The translations under genes were made by a program, and so were the position numbers. Shown in pieces: positions 9,073-19,705 of a stretch of 26,354 nt of DNA. A model generated the notes under the pieces. The model ran no database searches. It was not told where the DNA came from and worked only from the letters and a program-made list of their open reading frames with translations. Source of the stretch: Zancudomyces culisetae (lineage: Eukaryota > Kickxellomycota > Harpellomycetes > Harpellales > Legeriomycetaceae); assembly GCA_001969505.1 (NCBI GenBank), contig LSSK01000678.1, positions 1 to 26,354 on the forward strand, given 5' to 3'. Position 1 is the stretch's first letter. The number at the start of each line of letters is the position of its first letter.

Positions 9073-10191
9073 ATGAGTAAGAGTCCTTCTACTAGTACCA
9101 GAAGCGTGGTCATACCACGACGAGTAAAGACAGCAATCCAGGCCGTGGTCATTTTGGCCATCTGTTTGTTTTGTCTAAACTATGTATTAAATAAAGGAAA
9201 GATAAATCCTTCAGAAATTTCTGGGTTTAGAGCAAAGGACGATGCACCAGCTAATATGTTGGTACCCAAGGAAAAAAGAAAAGTTAAAGCAGCATTTGTT
9301 TCGCTTGTAAGAAACAGCGATTTGCACGGCATACGCAAGACAATAAGAGAGGTAGAAGATAGATTCAACCGTAAGTTCGGTTATCCTTACATATTCCTTA
9401 ACGATGTTCCCTTTACAGACGAGTTCAAGCAAGGAGTAAGAGATTTGGTTTCAACAAATGCTACATTTGGCCTTGTTGAGGGAGAGGCATGGGGATATCC
9501 TGAATACGTTGACAAGAACAAAGCAAAAGAGATACGAGAGAAGTCCAACTACATCAACGGGGGTAGCGAAAGTTATAGATTTATGTGTAGATTCCAGTCT
9601 GGGTATTTCTACAAACACCCACTCTTGAAAGATTTGGAGTATTACTGGAGAATTGAACCTGATGTACACTATTATTGTGATGTTGATTACGATCCATTTT
9701 TATTCATGAAGGAAAATAATAAGGTATATGGTTGGAATATGGCACCAACCGAGTACATGGCCACAGTACCCACCTTGTGGGATTCGGTGGATAAGTTTAT
9801 GAAAAAATATCCACAGCACATTGAGCCCAAAAATTTTATCAATTTTATTACCAAGGATCACAAATCATACAATGGATGCCATTTCTGGACCAACTTTGAA
9901 ATAGCCAACCTAGACTTTTACAGGTCGCAGAAGTACGAGGACTTTTTCAAGTTTTTGGATAAAGAAGGAGGGTTCTTCTACGAGAGATGGGGTGATGCAC
10001 CCGTCCATACTATCGCAACAGCTTTGTTTTTGAGAAAAAATCAAGTTCACTACTTTGGTGATATTGGATATTACCATCCCGCCATGGGTTTTTGCCCCAA
10101 AAACTCAAACAGATCTGGAAAATGTGTCTGCGATCCTGAAAAGGAGAATGAGATGCACTATGAGTGCAGAAGGCGATGGGATACAATATAA
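9073..10191 (+). CDS. Golgi alpha-1,2-mannosyltransferase, KRE2/MNT1 (GT15) family
   Basis: This is a type II Golgi membrane enzyme that transfers mannose from GDP-mannose to O- and N-linked glycans of cell-wall and secreted proteins. The gene is one exon of 372 residues (family usually 370-460). A short cytosolic tail is followed by a membrane anchor at about residues 20-39 (TAIQAVVILAICLFCLNYVL) and a short stem. The catalytic domain starts near residue 71 (VKAAFVSLVRN). Family signatures are YWRIEPDVHYYCDVDYDPF (EPD at 195-197, the metal/nucleotide site), YGWNMAPTEY, PTLW, and NGCHFWTNFEIA, where E276 corresponds to the proposed catalytic Glu of yeast Kre2. ERWGDAPVHTIA and GYYHPAMGFCP follow, with clustered cysteines near the C-terminus. 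The specific paralogue (KRE2, KTR or MNT) cannot be assigned. Lack of introns contrasts with most neighbours. Confidence 0.96.
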   Translation: MSKSPSTSTRSVVIPRRVKTAIQAVVILAICLFCLNYVLNKGKINPSEISGFRAKDDAPANMLVPKEKRKVKAAFVSLVRNSDLHGIRKTIREVEDRFNRKFGYPYIFLNDVPFTDEFKQGVRDLVSTNATFGLVEGEAWGYPEYVDKNKAKEIREKSNYINGGSESYRFMCRFQSGYFYKHPLLKDLEYYWRIEPDVHYYCDVDYDPFLFMKENNKVYGWNMAPTEYMATVPTLWDSVDKFMKKYPQHIEPKNFINFITKDHKSYNGCHFWTNFEIANLDFYRSQKYEDFFKFLDKEGGFFYERWGDAPVHTIATALFLRKNQVHYFGDIGYYHPAMGFCPKNSNRSGKCVCDPEKENEMHYECRRRWDTI

Positions 10192-10558
10192 ACACGCCAT
10201 CTTAAAGATTCAAGTTCATTTTTTTTCATTTTTTTCCTTTTTGTAGTAAATATTTGTACTTGGTATAACTTTGTAATGTTTTCGCAAATAGTAGCCAGAC
10301 GCAAAATTGTTCTTTTCAAATCCTTTTATTTGTATCGTATTTTAGTCAACATAGTTGTTCCGTAGCATCACTTTTTCATACTGCTTCTTTATAAAGTGAA
10401 TTCTGGGAACTAGGTGCTAAATTAAAGCGTACAGGTTGTGTGTTTCCAATGGCATAAATTATCATACGTTTGCAGTGTCTTTTTCTTCATTATATAGCGT
10501 CAACAAAAGACAAAAAGCTGGTCTTTCCGCCTCCCTTCCTCTTTCTCCCGTTTTATCA

Positions 10559-10606
10559 CTCTTTCCCTCTTTCCCTCTTTCCCTCTTTCTCACTTGGTCA
10601 CTTGGT
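10559..10606 (+). repeat. CTCTTTCC tandem repeat followed by CACTTGGT x2
   Basis: Four 8-nt units of CTCTTTCC (the last one ending CT) fill 10559-10590. Two perfect CACTTGGT units follow at 10591-10606, with a partial third. The change of 8-nt repeat unit within one tract suggests slippage growth of two adjacent units. Confidence 0.8.
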
Positions 10607-10643
10607 CACTTTTACCAAATTCTTTATGGGGAAGAGAGGGGAT

Positions 10644-10665
10644 AAATAGTGCCTCTGCACTATTT
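10644..10665. repeat. Perfect 9-bp hairpin
   Basis: AAATAGTGC (10644-10652) and GCACTATTT (10657-10665) are perfect reverse complements around the loop CTCT. It lies between two converging genes, so a role in 3'-end formation of either transcript is possible but unproven. Confidence 0.6.
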
Positions 10666-10680
10666 GTGCTAAATTGGTAG

Positions 10681-10714
10681 TGCCTTTTTGAGTAGACCTA
10701 GCCCAAAAAGGGCA
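10681..10714. repeat. Hairpin with T5/A5 stem
   Basis: TGCCTTTTTG (10681-10690) pairs with CAAAAAGGGCA (10704-10714) with one bulged G. A smaller perfect pair, GCCC/GGGC around AAAAA, overlaps at 10701-10713. The two alternatives cannot form together. It sits just beyond the preceding hairpin. Confidence 0.5.
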
Positions 10715-10823
10715 AGCTTTGGTTTTAGGCGAAGCTCACAAATAAAAGGCAAGTGGAGTTTATTCAAAACTAAAAATTGTACTGGAAACGAGGAAGAGCA
10801 TTGAACTAAAGCTTAAACTAGTG

Positions 10824-13800
10824 TTAAAGCTTTGAAAGTTCATTATCAATGAATGCAATATAGCTTAAAAGATTACTAGAAATACAACCTATTTGCGATA
10901 ATATCTCGTTTCTATTGTTGGTAGTCAAATTGAAGTGTGGGTGATTAGGTGTAGGGAAAGAATCGTTTGGTGTCCTGTCTTTCTCAGCATCACCACTCCT
11001 GTTTGTTTCGAAACTGTCTTGATTAGAGGACTGTGAGCTTATACTTTGACCCAAGTTGTTTGTATCATCAATTGGATCGTTCTGTTGATCAAACTGGGCC
11101 TGGAATACTGTTGCATTGTATACATCCACAGGAGCCATAGAGTCTGGGCTAATGTGCTTCTCGTTTGTGTGGACGTAAAGCTTAACGGGATAAAATAAAT
11201 CGGGTGAGGCGTATGCACCAAAGGATGACCGACTGTTCGCTATTTTGATACTACTAGCATTCTCTTCTGACGAAAAACCCGCATTAACCTCAAAGTCTTC
11301 CTGGGCGTCTGAGGAATTGGTACACTCACCAGGTGAATCAACAGCGTCTTTGCTGTTAGTATGTGCGTCTATTGAAAAGTTAGCGGGTAGTTCTGTAGCA
11401 AGATTGCTTGCCGAGTCCTTCCCAGCACTCAAACTCACGACCTTGGGTGTTGGCTTCGCAATGTAAGAAGACGAAGTTAGGACCTTGGAAGCTAATGATG
11501 TCCCAGATGAAAGATTCGAGGGGATCTGTTTTCCAGTGCCCTTTGAGGTAGAAAATGAGGTAGAAGGATGTTTGGTTACAACGAAGCTACTTGTACTTTT
11601 GATACTAAACCTGGAGCTCCTCATACTCAACAAGCTTGTGTTCAAAGCCGACAATCTTTTATCAGACACTTCCTGAAGCTTTTTGAGAGGGGAGGCGGGA
11701 ATAAGCTCGCTTGATCCTGACGAGTTCTGTTTCCAGCCAGAGGAGTCGGCATTTTTGATTGATTCGGTAGATTCAAAAACGGTGAGCACGGGTGCTGGAT
11801 TAGGTTCTGCAGTCAAACTGCGCGTTGTTGGAGTGGTTGTAATATTTTTACCAGTTTCATGTTCACTGAAATGCACAGTGTTAATTGTGGCGAGTTTATT
11901 GCAAATATCATTACTTTTTGATGGTCTGTGTACTTTTTCGGCAAGAGTTTTCGGTCTACTCGTGGGTCTACCGAGCTGGAGAGCAAAAGGAGAATCCAGG
12001 CTGGAGCTTTCCTGATTGGGTGTGGAAAGCCTAGTGTGTAAACTTGCATTGCTGAGTATCGATATCTTCTTGTTATAGTCTAGGGCAGAGGCCGAAGCCG
12101 GGGCTTCGTATTCAGGTTCACCACTCGCCCAAAGTGACTTGAAGCCAAGACCCAAAGAGGATTTTTTGCTTCCGCTTTTGGGTATTGACATGGGCACAGC
12201 ATTCGAGGTATTGATGGAAAGGACAGGTGGTCCCTCGCCCATATTTCTGTGTGTATTTTCGGTTTCTGTCCTTTTGGTCCTCGGAACTAGTTGTTCATGC
12301 TGGTTTAGTGCTGGCATGGACTGAGCTGGAGTAACTGCCCACGATTTAATCTGATTCGCCTGTACAAACGAAGGAAATAAAACACCAGCGCTATCCGGTC
12401 TCAGCTTGCTGTTTTCTTTAGGATTGTTTATTGATAGTTTCTTGCTTACGGCTCTATTCAGCTTCTCCGGCTTCATCCCTGGTAAAAATGCAGCATACTT
12501 GTGATTAAAGTTTGAAGCCCTGTTGTCCGAAGCGGTATGGGTGGTTTTGGTCGATTTCTGCCTTTTTAGCTCCTTTACTTTAAAACTAAACCCTCCATCA
12601 GTAGCCATTGATATTAGCTTGTTTTTCATGTGTTCTGCAACAGTTTTGAGCTTGTGGGATTTTGCTTCCTGCCCCCCAAGAAATACAGAGATATCAGAGT
12701 CGGATGAGTTTCCCTTATACAGGTTAGTAACCCATCTGTTAGCTTTCCCTCTTGTTGTTTTCTTCTTTGGGCCATTTTCTGAAAATGACCGCTTAAGTTG
12801 GGCTATATTTTCAAATTCTATCTCTACACTTTCTTCTGAGCACCCATCTCGCTGGTCATCCGACCCAGCTTTTATCTCCATTGATTTTTTTTCAATTGTT
12901 GGTGTTTTAAAAAACTCGTCAAAAAATCCTTTTACTTTGGTAAAATCCTTGCTACCTTCCTCCATGTTTGTGTCGTCGCCAGAGACTGCATCCTCTTCAT
13001 TACTAATGTTATACTCAGCTCGCCCGTAACAGTTAAAATCGCTACTCCTATCTCTTCCCCCTCTATCCTCTGAATAAATCTGCTGATCCTTTTCATTATC
13101 ACTTTCCAATTCATAAAGCGAAAAATTGTCAAAATTCCATATATCATTCCCCACTTCCTCATCCTCCGAAGATTCCTCCCTCCCATTTATATACTCTTCG
13201 TTTTCATCATCACCATTTTCTTTGGCCCATTTTTCGTATCTTTGTATCAGCACCTTCAAATCAACATGTGCCTTATTGTTGGCCGCCGTTTTTATAAATT
13301 TGTTTTCGGCTAAGAGTTTTACCGAGCTAGGCCTTTTTATCGGGTCTACAGTCAGGCATAACTTAACAAAATTTATCAGTTCTTTGCTAGCTGCATCCGA
13401 TGGTATCGAAGGCGGTTCAAACTCCAATATTCTGTTCAATGCCGCCTTTACATCCAAATCAGCATATGGTGGAAGACCCATTACTATTTCATACGCCGTT
13501 ATTCCCAGCGACCATATATCCGCCTTCATACCATACTCCCTCTCGGGTTTTACAACCTCGGGTGCCATCCAATATGGAGTTCCTACAAATGAATACGCCC
13601 TTCCATTTATGTCCGTCGTAAAAATCTGCCTCGCAACTCCAAAATCACAAACCTGTACCGTCCCTTGGTCAGTTATCAATACATTTGCAGCCTTTACATC
13701 ACGATGCATTATCCTTGACAGATGGAGGTAGTTTAAACCCTGTAGCACTCCATGTAGTATTACTCCAATATATACTTCCTCTATGGGCCCTGCCTTTCGC

Positions 13801-14150
13801 AGCCTATTTACGCTACCGCCACCCGCATACTCCATCAATACCCACAATTTCCTATTATTTACAAAACTCCTTATATATTTTGTGATGTATGGCGAACTTG
13901 CTTGTGATAACAGTGATATTTCTCGCTGCATATCAATCAGACTCTGGTTGTTTTTTTCTAAATTCATAATCTTGATCGCAACGACTTTGTACGTTAGCTT
14001 GTCATATCCTTTATACACAATCCCATAAGCACCTCTTCCGACGATTTTATCTTTAACATAGCGATCCTCATCTTTTATACTAATCATTTTTGACATTTTC
14101 GTCAGCTCTGTAGGTGGTTTATGTACCTTTGGTTCATTTCGCTTGTTCAT
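10824..14150 (-). CDS. Ste20-like protein kinase of the GCK type (Nak1/Kic1-like)
   Basis: This is a serine/threonine kinase, one exon of 1108 residues. The N-terminal kinase domain covers about residues 31-287. It has the glycine loop GRGAYG (38-43), VAIK with K60, helix-C Glu77, HRDVKAAN (149-156, catalytic D151), DFG (169-171) and the activation-loop motif GTPYWMAPE (190-198, T191). WAPE-type spacing and DIWSLGITAYEI mark the Ste20/germinal-centre class. A catalytic domain at the N-terminus with a very long Ser/Thr-rich tail is the layout of fungal Nak1/Kic1 kinases, which act in the RAM/MOR network controlling cell polarity. Placement in that subgroup is inference. An acidic patch follows the kinase domain (about 314-350). 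A conserved-looking hydrophobic C-terminus ends SYIAFIDNELSKL. All key catalytic residues are present. Lack of introns over 3.3 kb stands out. Confidence 0.95.
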   Translation of the reverse strand: MNKRNEPKVHKPPTELTKMSKMISIKDEDRYVKDKIVGRGAYGIVYKGYDKLTYKVVAIKIMNLEKNNQSLIDMQREISLLSQASSPYITKYIRSFVNNRKLWVLMEYAGGGSVNRLRKAGPIEEVYIGVILHGVLQGLNYLHLSRIMHRDVKAANVLITDQGTVQVCDFGVARQIFTTDINGRAYSFVGTPYWMAPEVVKPEREYGMKADIWSLGITAYEIVMGLPPYADLDVKAALNRILEFEPPSIPSDAASKELINFVKLCLTVDPIKRPSSVKLLAENKFIKTAANNKAHVDLKVLIQRYEKWAKENGDDENEEYINGREESSEDEEVGNDIWNFDNFSLYELESDNEKDQQIYSEDRGGRDRSSDFNCYGRAEYNISNEEDAVSGDDTNMEEGSKDFTKVKGFFDEFFKTPTIEKKSMEIKAGSDDQRDGCSEESVEIEFENIAQLKRSFSENGPKKKTTRGKANRWVTNLYKGNSSDSDISVFLGGQEAKSHKLKTVAEHMKNKLISMATDGGFSFKVKELKRQKSTKTTHTASDNRASNFNHKYAAFLPGMKPEKLNRAVSKKLSINNPKENSKLRPDSAGVLFPSFVQANQIKSWAVTPAQSMPALNQHEQLVPRTKRTETENTHRNMGEGPPVLSINTSNAVPMSIPKSGSKKSSLGLGFKSLWASGEPEYEAPASASALDYNKKISILSNASLHTRLSTPNQESSSLDSPFALQLGRPTSRPKTLAEKVHRPSKSNDICNKLATINTVHFSEHETGKNITTTPTTRSLTAEPNPAPVLTVFESTESIKNADSSGWKQNSSGSSELIPASPLKKLQEVSDKRLSALNTSLLSMRSSRFSIKSTSSFVVTKHPSTSFSTSKGTGKQIPSNLSSGTSLASKVLTSSSYIAKPTPKVVSLSAGKDSASNLATELPANFSIDAHTNSKDAVDSPGECTNSSDAQEDFEVNAGFSSEENASSIKIANSRSSFGAYASPDLFYPVKLYVHTNEKHISPDSMAPVDVYNATVFQAQFDQQNDPIDDTNNLGQSISSQSSNQDSFETNRSGDAEKDRTPNDSFPTPNHPHFNLTTNNRNEILSQIGCISSNLLSYIAFIDNELSKL

Positions 14151-17100
14151 ACCCTCCTTGTTTTTTTAGCGTTTTGATTCTCCGATTGCCTATCGCCGCT
14201 ATTATTCTTCCTTTTGTTTTACAGCTTATTTATATTTCTAGTTTAGCACTTTGACTTTTATTTTTAGTTTTTTTAAATTGGCTTACAATCATTTGGTATC
14301 AACCGTTACTGGTTGGGATTTTTTTTTTTATAAACTAAAACGACTTTTGCAGTTCTAAAACGTCGTAAAAATCGCAGAAAGTGATAAAATTTTATGTTGG
14401 GCTCATACTTTTGCACCCGTGAACATTTGTGAATAAACCAATTTTGCAGTCAGGGTTTGCAGACTTGAACCCTCGGGTCTTTTCTTTAGGCAAAATTAGC
14501 TATTGGATTGGTATTTGTAATTGTGTTTGAGCTGGGATTGGAGGTAAACCTATAAGACAGTATTCTACACTGCATGGTTCTTGGTGGTGGATATTTTAAC
14601 TGAAAAAACTGAGTTGTTTCTTTCCCTGTAACCTGTGTTTGGCTATAGCTATGGTTATGATATCATGTACAATTTTCTGTAGTATACTCAAACAAAAATA
14701 AAAGTACACAAGATATTCAATCATTTAGTCTTGTATTCGACATGATTTCTTTACTACTCAGCTACTGCCCAGTTTCAGTACACTACACTGTCACCATCAT
14801 TACCTTTTTATTACAGTGGACTGGTAGAAACTGTAAAAACTAACTTGATAACAGGTAAAACCAAAGTTCCTTTAAAACGCCAAAAATCTTCTATGACTCA
14901 AAAATGCCGCAATTGCGTGAGTAAACCGCACCAATTATGTCTTTTCATTCTCATGTGATGAACAAAGTCTCACTTTTTATAGGCTTGTTCAGGAACCCGT
15001 TGACCACGTTTATTCACTAGTACCATTGTTTGTATTATTAGAGGGTGAACTAATTATAATTTTGAGAAAAAGTCAATTAAAAGGTAAGAATTTGGAAACT
15101 TGAAAGCTTGACTTGGAACTAGAGAATGCAAATAAACATCAACACCAGCATTTCCTGTTGAGTAGCAGGAGTACAAAGTAACCCTTTGGTCCCAACTGAC
15201 ATATACAGCCACGGTCTTACAACATTGTGTTAGAGTCATGATTATTATACTTCAACATCATCTTAACTTGAACATAGACAACAAGTAACGATAAAAATAC
15301 AATGGTTTGTGTCCACAACAACCCCTTACTTATTAGTGTTTATCACCTATTTTATGTTATTTTCCACAGATTTTGTCATAGTCACACTTAGTGCTTATTT
15401 TTATTATATTTTATTTTTTAGAGAAAAGAAGCCACACAAGTGTGCAAAAGTTGGATATGTATTTTATTTACTATCGAATACACCTGAGGATACCATTTCA
15501 TACAGCCTTCATTCCATCCTTGGGTATTTATAAGTATTTTATGGTTACCCATAACGAAATGTTACCTATATAATATGTTTTGTCAAGGAAAAGGCTTCGA
15601 ATAACTATTATACTTTCTAGAAATATTTGCTTATTGATAGTGTGACATAAACTATCATAATAAACCATGTGTGTCGTTTCTGTTTTATCATCATTGGTTT
15701 CTATTTGCATGCATAGATTTTAAATATCACAAAAGCGAGCGCAGATCCTGTTTTTGAAAGAATTTCTTCCACCATTTTTTTAAGGGTCTAATTAATGCAC
15801 CACCTGACCATTTTACAGTGAAATTCATCATTCATTTCCAAAAATCACAAAAAAAAACGCATGGAGAGGTTAATTAGTACCGCCTAGCACTTCCCAGCAT
15901 AATGATGATGGCTATACCATTGGTTTTTGTATCTTTGGGTTTTGATGTTACTGAGAAACGACTGTTTAATAAAACTAAATAATCTTTATCAATTTCTTGC
16001 ACGAGGTAGACTAGATGGAAGAGGGGGAAAGATTAATAAATGACATCGTTGTACCTGGAAGTATAGCATAGAACACTCTCTCATATTTACTTTTTTTTAA
16101 TTATTACAGAAGTGTGGCATGAATCCCACTGTTGAATAGGGAAGCCAGTGTGCATCTTTTGAAATATCTTTGTGGGAATCGATTATATGTCTCCATAACT
16201 GAATTTAATGACATTTTTCTCGTAATAATATTAGCTACTCTTTCACAGGTTCAGTGTTATCATTTACAGCTTTACCAAGCCGTTTATGATTTGAGCGGAG
16301 CAAACAACATATTGGTACGCGCAGGCAACTATAGTAGCCTGCTGTGTTTCACTTTCAACTGTGCTTGAGTGCTTAGCCCTATGCCACTCCTTTTCTGTCA
16401 TAAATCCTGATTGGGTTGTGAAAAGATTATGAGGTTTAAAAATCGCAAAGAAAAATACGTATAAAAATGATAAACTGGGAAGTGCTTTCATTTTAAAGTA
16501 TGATTATTGTCGTAATTGCCATTCACAGTTCATGGTAATTGTAACTAGTGCAGATTCAATAAAACAAACAGCATTAAAACTTGAGAATACAAGTTCAAGA
16601 AATGTAAAAGATATCTGTTCAGAAATATTAGTTTTTAGTAGGGGGGCTTGCACGGTATAAAGTACATTCAAAGTAGCCGTTAATATATCTGCTTTTTTTT
16701 GGTCTTGGTATATTACTGTTGATTTTAGAAGTTGAGTTAATGTCAAAAGTGTTTGTTTTTTTTTTATCTCTGACCCAATTCAGTTCAACAAAGTCCAGTT
16801 TAATTGATTTAATTAAACTAGTTTAATCTTGCTTGTTTGATAAAATAGGGTGGTGCTTGTAACTCCTAGAAGATACGACCTACAATAAGGATTTGCTAAT
16901 GAAAGCTGATTGGCAGTTCCACAAATAACGATATTCTACCAATAGATTCGCCGCATCATATATATTCCGACTAGATCATCCGCGTATAGCTTGAACGTTT
17001 GGTAATTTGCGTGCTGCAAAGCCATTATATCTATGACAATACTAAATATCCACAAATTTTATTGACGATAATTAAGAATTATGAAAATAAAATGCAGTTT

Positions 17101-18377
17101 ACTCGTTCTCCTTATTAAGTATTGTACCTAAACATAACATTTAGGCAGTATTCATAATAGTCATATTGTATCAACAATACACAGTAGTGCTTCAGTTGAA
17201 AATAAAGCAAACCCATTAATGAAAAATTAGGCAAGATGGCTGGGTATTTTAGATCGTAGTACATACCTTTTAGCTCGGGATTTTATAATGCTTGAATGAA
17301 ATTTCCTCGCTTGAAATCATCAGACAAACCCTTTTTTAATGCTACAAAACGATAGGGATGGAAGAAAGATGTAATGGGAAACCCGATGGATCTGAAGATT
17401 TTTAACAGTGATTTTATAAAGGAATGCCAGAAATGTTATTCATTCACATTGATCATTGAAAAGCGAACAAGGTCGATTTATCGCTGTTTATTGGCCCTTT
17501 ATTGTGCTTTTATTTAATATTATTTGAAATTTTGTCTGTTAATAATGCTATTGGAGCTACACTAAATAGCAAGGTAGAGAAGAGATTGCACTCTTGAAAT
17601 ATTTCTGTTTTTTTTTTCACATGCATAATGTTCCTGGAGAATAATCTGTCTGAAAAAATAAACACATAAAGCATGGGTTTTGAACAACTCGTGGCTATGC
17701 CCAATTTGAAAAACCATTCCTAAATTACTTCGGCTTATTATTTTTACCAAATATCCTCTAGCAATTTCAACGCAAGGTACACATTAAAAATGTACTGTAG
17801 ATGGTTTAGCTAATCTTTTACACCCCCTTCTCTCCTCGACTAATAATGAAAAGATACCAAGACGTTCTGTACAAAAAAAAACGCAGATGCCCCTGGGTGC
17901 GTATGACAAGGAATAAAAAAATAAAGATTGCAGGACCCCATGAGTCGTTAATACCTATTTGAATTGGAAAGCCTATTTTTTGCTCCAAGATATGTTTTAG
18001 TAATGGTAAACAAATGGGTATTATAAAGTTTGGGGGTTTTGAGGTGTTCATCAGATTTCAGAAATTTGTAAAAATTATTAACCGTGTTGGTGGGCTGTAA
18101 AAGTTAACCAAAACAAAAGCAGGCCAATAAAATGGCGATAATCAATAGTAACCACAGAAAAAAATTTTCCGCAAGTTTTATTTTTGATGTCAAGTTAGAG
18201 ACCCGGAGATTGCACAATAGCGAGGCCGTTAAAAAGTTATTTAAGCACTACATCTTTCAATTTGCTTTCATCACTGTATTAAAAATTGGTCCATAATTGG
18301 AATATTACTCATATAGTTTGTTAAGTTAAAAAACAAAACGAAAAAAATAACAAGCAAAAAAAAAGTGCTAAGACAAA
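14151..18377. other. 4.2-kb region with no supported gene
   Basis: This is the longest gene-free stretch, upstream of both the kinase (minus) and ERG6 (plus). Only short open frames occur, none with a domain I recognise. Two minus-strand frames begin with the same five residues, MTLTQ (starts near 15239 and 16746), and show weak further similarity. A 16491-16264 minus frame begins with a hydrophobic, signal-like stretch. Splicing could hide small genes here, but I could not assemble one with consistent phases. A-rich sequence right before 18378 is probably the ERG6 leader. Confidence 0.5.
16797..16827. repeat. Perfect 9-bp inverted repeat with a further direct copy
   Basis: AGTTTAATT (16797-16805) and AATTAAACT (16811-16819) are reverse complements around GATTT. 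Another AGTTTAAT follows directly at 16820-16827. It could be a dyad binding site or chance in AT-rich sequence. Confidence 0.45.
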
Positions 18378-19705
18378 ATGCCTAGAGCACACCAAGACGA
18401 AATTCTGGACCCTACTCCTGAAACATCGACTCTGTTACATGGTGCCGATGTCGTTATTCCAAATTCTCCTTTCGAGAGTGTAAAAACAATGGCCAAAAAG
18501 AACCGTGAGGTCTTTGATTCCTCTTACAACACCTATGAAAACTTTTGGGGTAATGATAGGGGGAAAACCGTTGATAAAAGAAGCGACAAATATAAGGTTA
18601 TGACAAATACCTTTTATAACCTTGTAACAGACTTTTATGAGGTAAAATGATTTACTTATTCATCAACTCTTGTGGGATAGAATGTATATCACATGATTTC
18701 TAGTGTATATAACATCCAACATAACAAAATTCAATTAAATTCGTAGTATGGCTGGGGCCAATCCTTCCATTTTGCAAGACGAAGCGAAACAGAGACATTC
18801 GACGAGAGTATCGATAGACATGAACATTTGTTGTTTTCAAAGGCCAGAATTGAAAAGGGTGATAAGGTTCTTGATGTTGGGTGTGGTGTTGGTGGACCAG
18901 CAAGACAATGCGTCAAGCTCACAGGAGCCCATGTTACAGGTATAAACAACAACGACTACCAACTCGAAAAGGCGACAAAAAACAGCGCAAAGCTTGGGCT
19001 ATCAGAAAACACCAAATTTGTAAAAGGCGATTTCATGAATATGCCATTTGAACACAATTCTTTTGACGCTGTAAGTCATATTTATAAGTTTTCAACCATA
19101 CCAAGTAATACAGTTTTGCAGTACCCACTTCAAATAATGCTTTTTCTACTTTTAACTGATAGGTATATGCCATAGAAGCAACATGTCATGCACCTGATCT
19201 GGTGGGTGTATACAAACAGATATACAATGTTCTGAAGCCAGGCGGTAGAGCTGCCATTTACGAGTGGTGTACCACTGATACTTATGATCCCTCCAACCCC
19301 AAGCATGCTGAAGTAATTTCAGGAATCGAGTATGGTAACAGTCTTCCAAAGCTCTTCTCTACTAAAGAGTGTCTTAGTGCTATAGAAAAGGCCGGTTTTG
19401 AATTGGTATACTCCGAGGACCTTGCCATCACCGGCCCTGGAAATGAAATGCCGTGGTATTCTGACCTCTTCCAAGACTTTATTAGTTTCAAATCTTTAAG
19501 AGCATTCATCAAATCCGTTGTAGGAAGAAAAATCTCATCCGGAATGCTTGCACTTTTTGGGTTATTACGTATCATACCAAAAGCCATCTACGATACTAAT
19601 GAGATCTTACTTGAGGCCTCCGATTCCTGCGTTGCTGGTGGAAAGCATAATATTTTCACACCCATGTTTCTTGTTGTCGCTAGAAAGCCTCTAGATAGCC
19701 AATAA
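18378..19705 (+). CDS. ERG6: Sterol 24-C-methyltransferase
   Basis: Erg6 methylates C24 of zymosterol or lanosterol with S-adenosylmethionine, a step of ergosterol synthesis at the ER and lipid droplets. Exons 18378-18641, 18747-19070 and 19163-19705 join in phase 0 at both introns to give 376 residues (yeast Erg6 has 383). Sterol-binding region I is YGWGQSFHFARR, starting at residue 89. RHEHLL follows, then the SAM site VLDVGCGVGGPAR (about 129-141), GINNNDYQ and VKGDFMNMPF. IEATCHAPD, VLKPGG and YEW come next, all hallmark SMT motifs. Intron 2 shows an AACTGAT branch-like site just before TAG. The leader is very A-rich. The reading starts at the first ATG, and the N-terminus (MPRAHQDEILDPTPETS) lacks a signal peptide. 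Presence of this gene supports an ergosterol-type fungal membrane. Confidence 0.97.

Larger units (their letters stand above)
10192..10823. other. Convergent intergenic region with simple repeats and hairpins
   Basis: It separates the 3' ends of the mannosyltransferase and kinase genes. It contains a CT-rich tandem repeat (10559-10606) and two hairpins (10644-10665 and 10681-10714), listed separately. Open frames across the simple repeat are low-complexity and not credible genes. Confidence 0.5.

Noticed and set aside
10436-10645. 69-codon plus-strand frame
   Set aside because: It runs through the CTCTTTCC/CACTTGGT simple repeats and gives low-complexity protein.
12523-13731. Long plus-strand frames of 168 and 201 codons
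   Set aside because: They are antisense shadows of the kinase coding sequence.
14464-14480. tRNA T-arm-like sequence on the minus strand (GGGTTCAAGTC)
   Set aside because: The flanking stem does not pair and there is no A-box or acceptor stem at the right distance. A similar hit near 6640-6655 fails in the same way.
14768-14957. Open plus-strand stretch of about 60 codons with clustered Cys (KCRNCVSKPHQLC)
   Set aside because: The only ATG lies late, there is no convincing splice context, and the Cys spacing fits no known zinc-finger pattern.
16264-16491. 75-codon minus-strand frame with a signal-peptide-like N-terminus
   Set aside because: The length is within chance for AT-rich DNA, the remainder has no recognisable motif, and no exon could be joined in phase.
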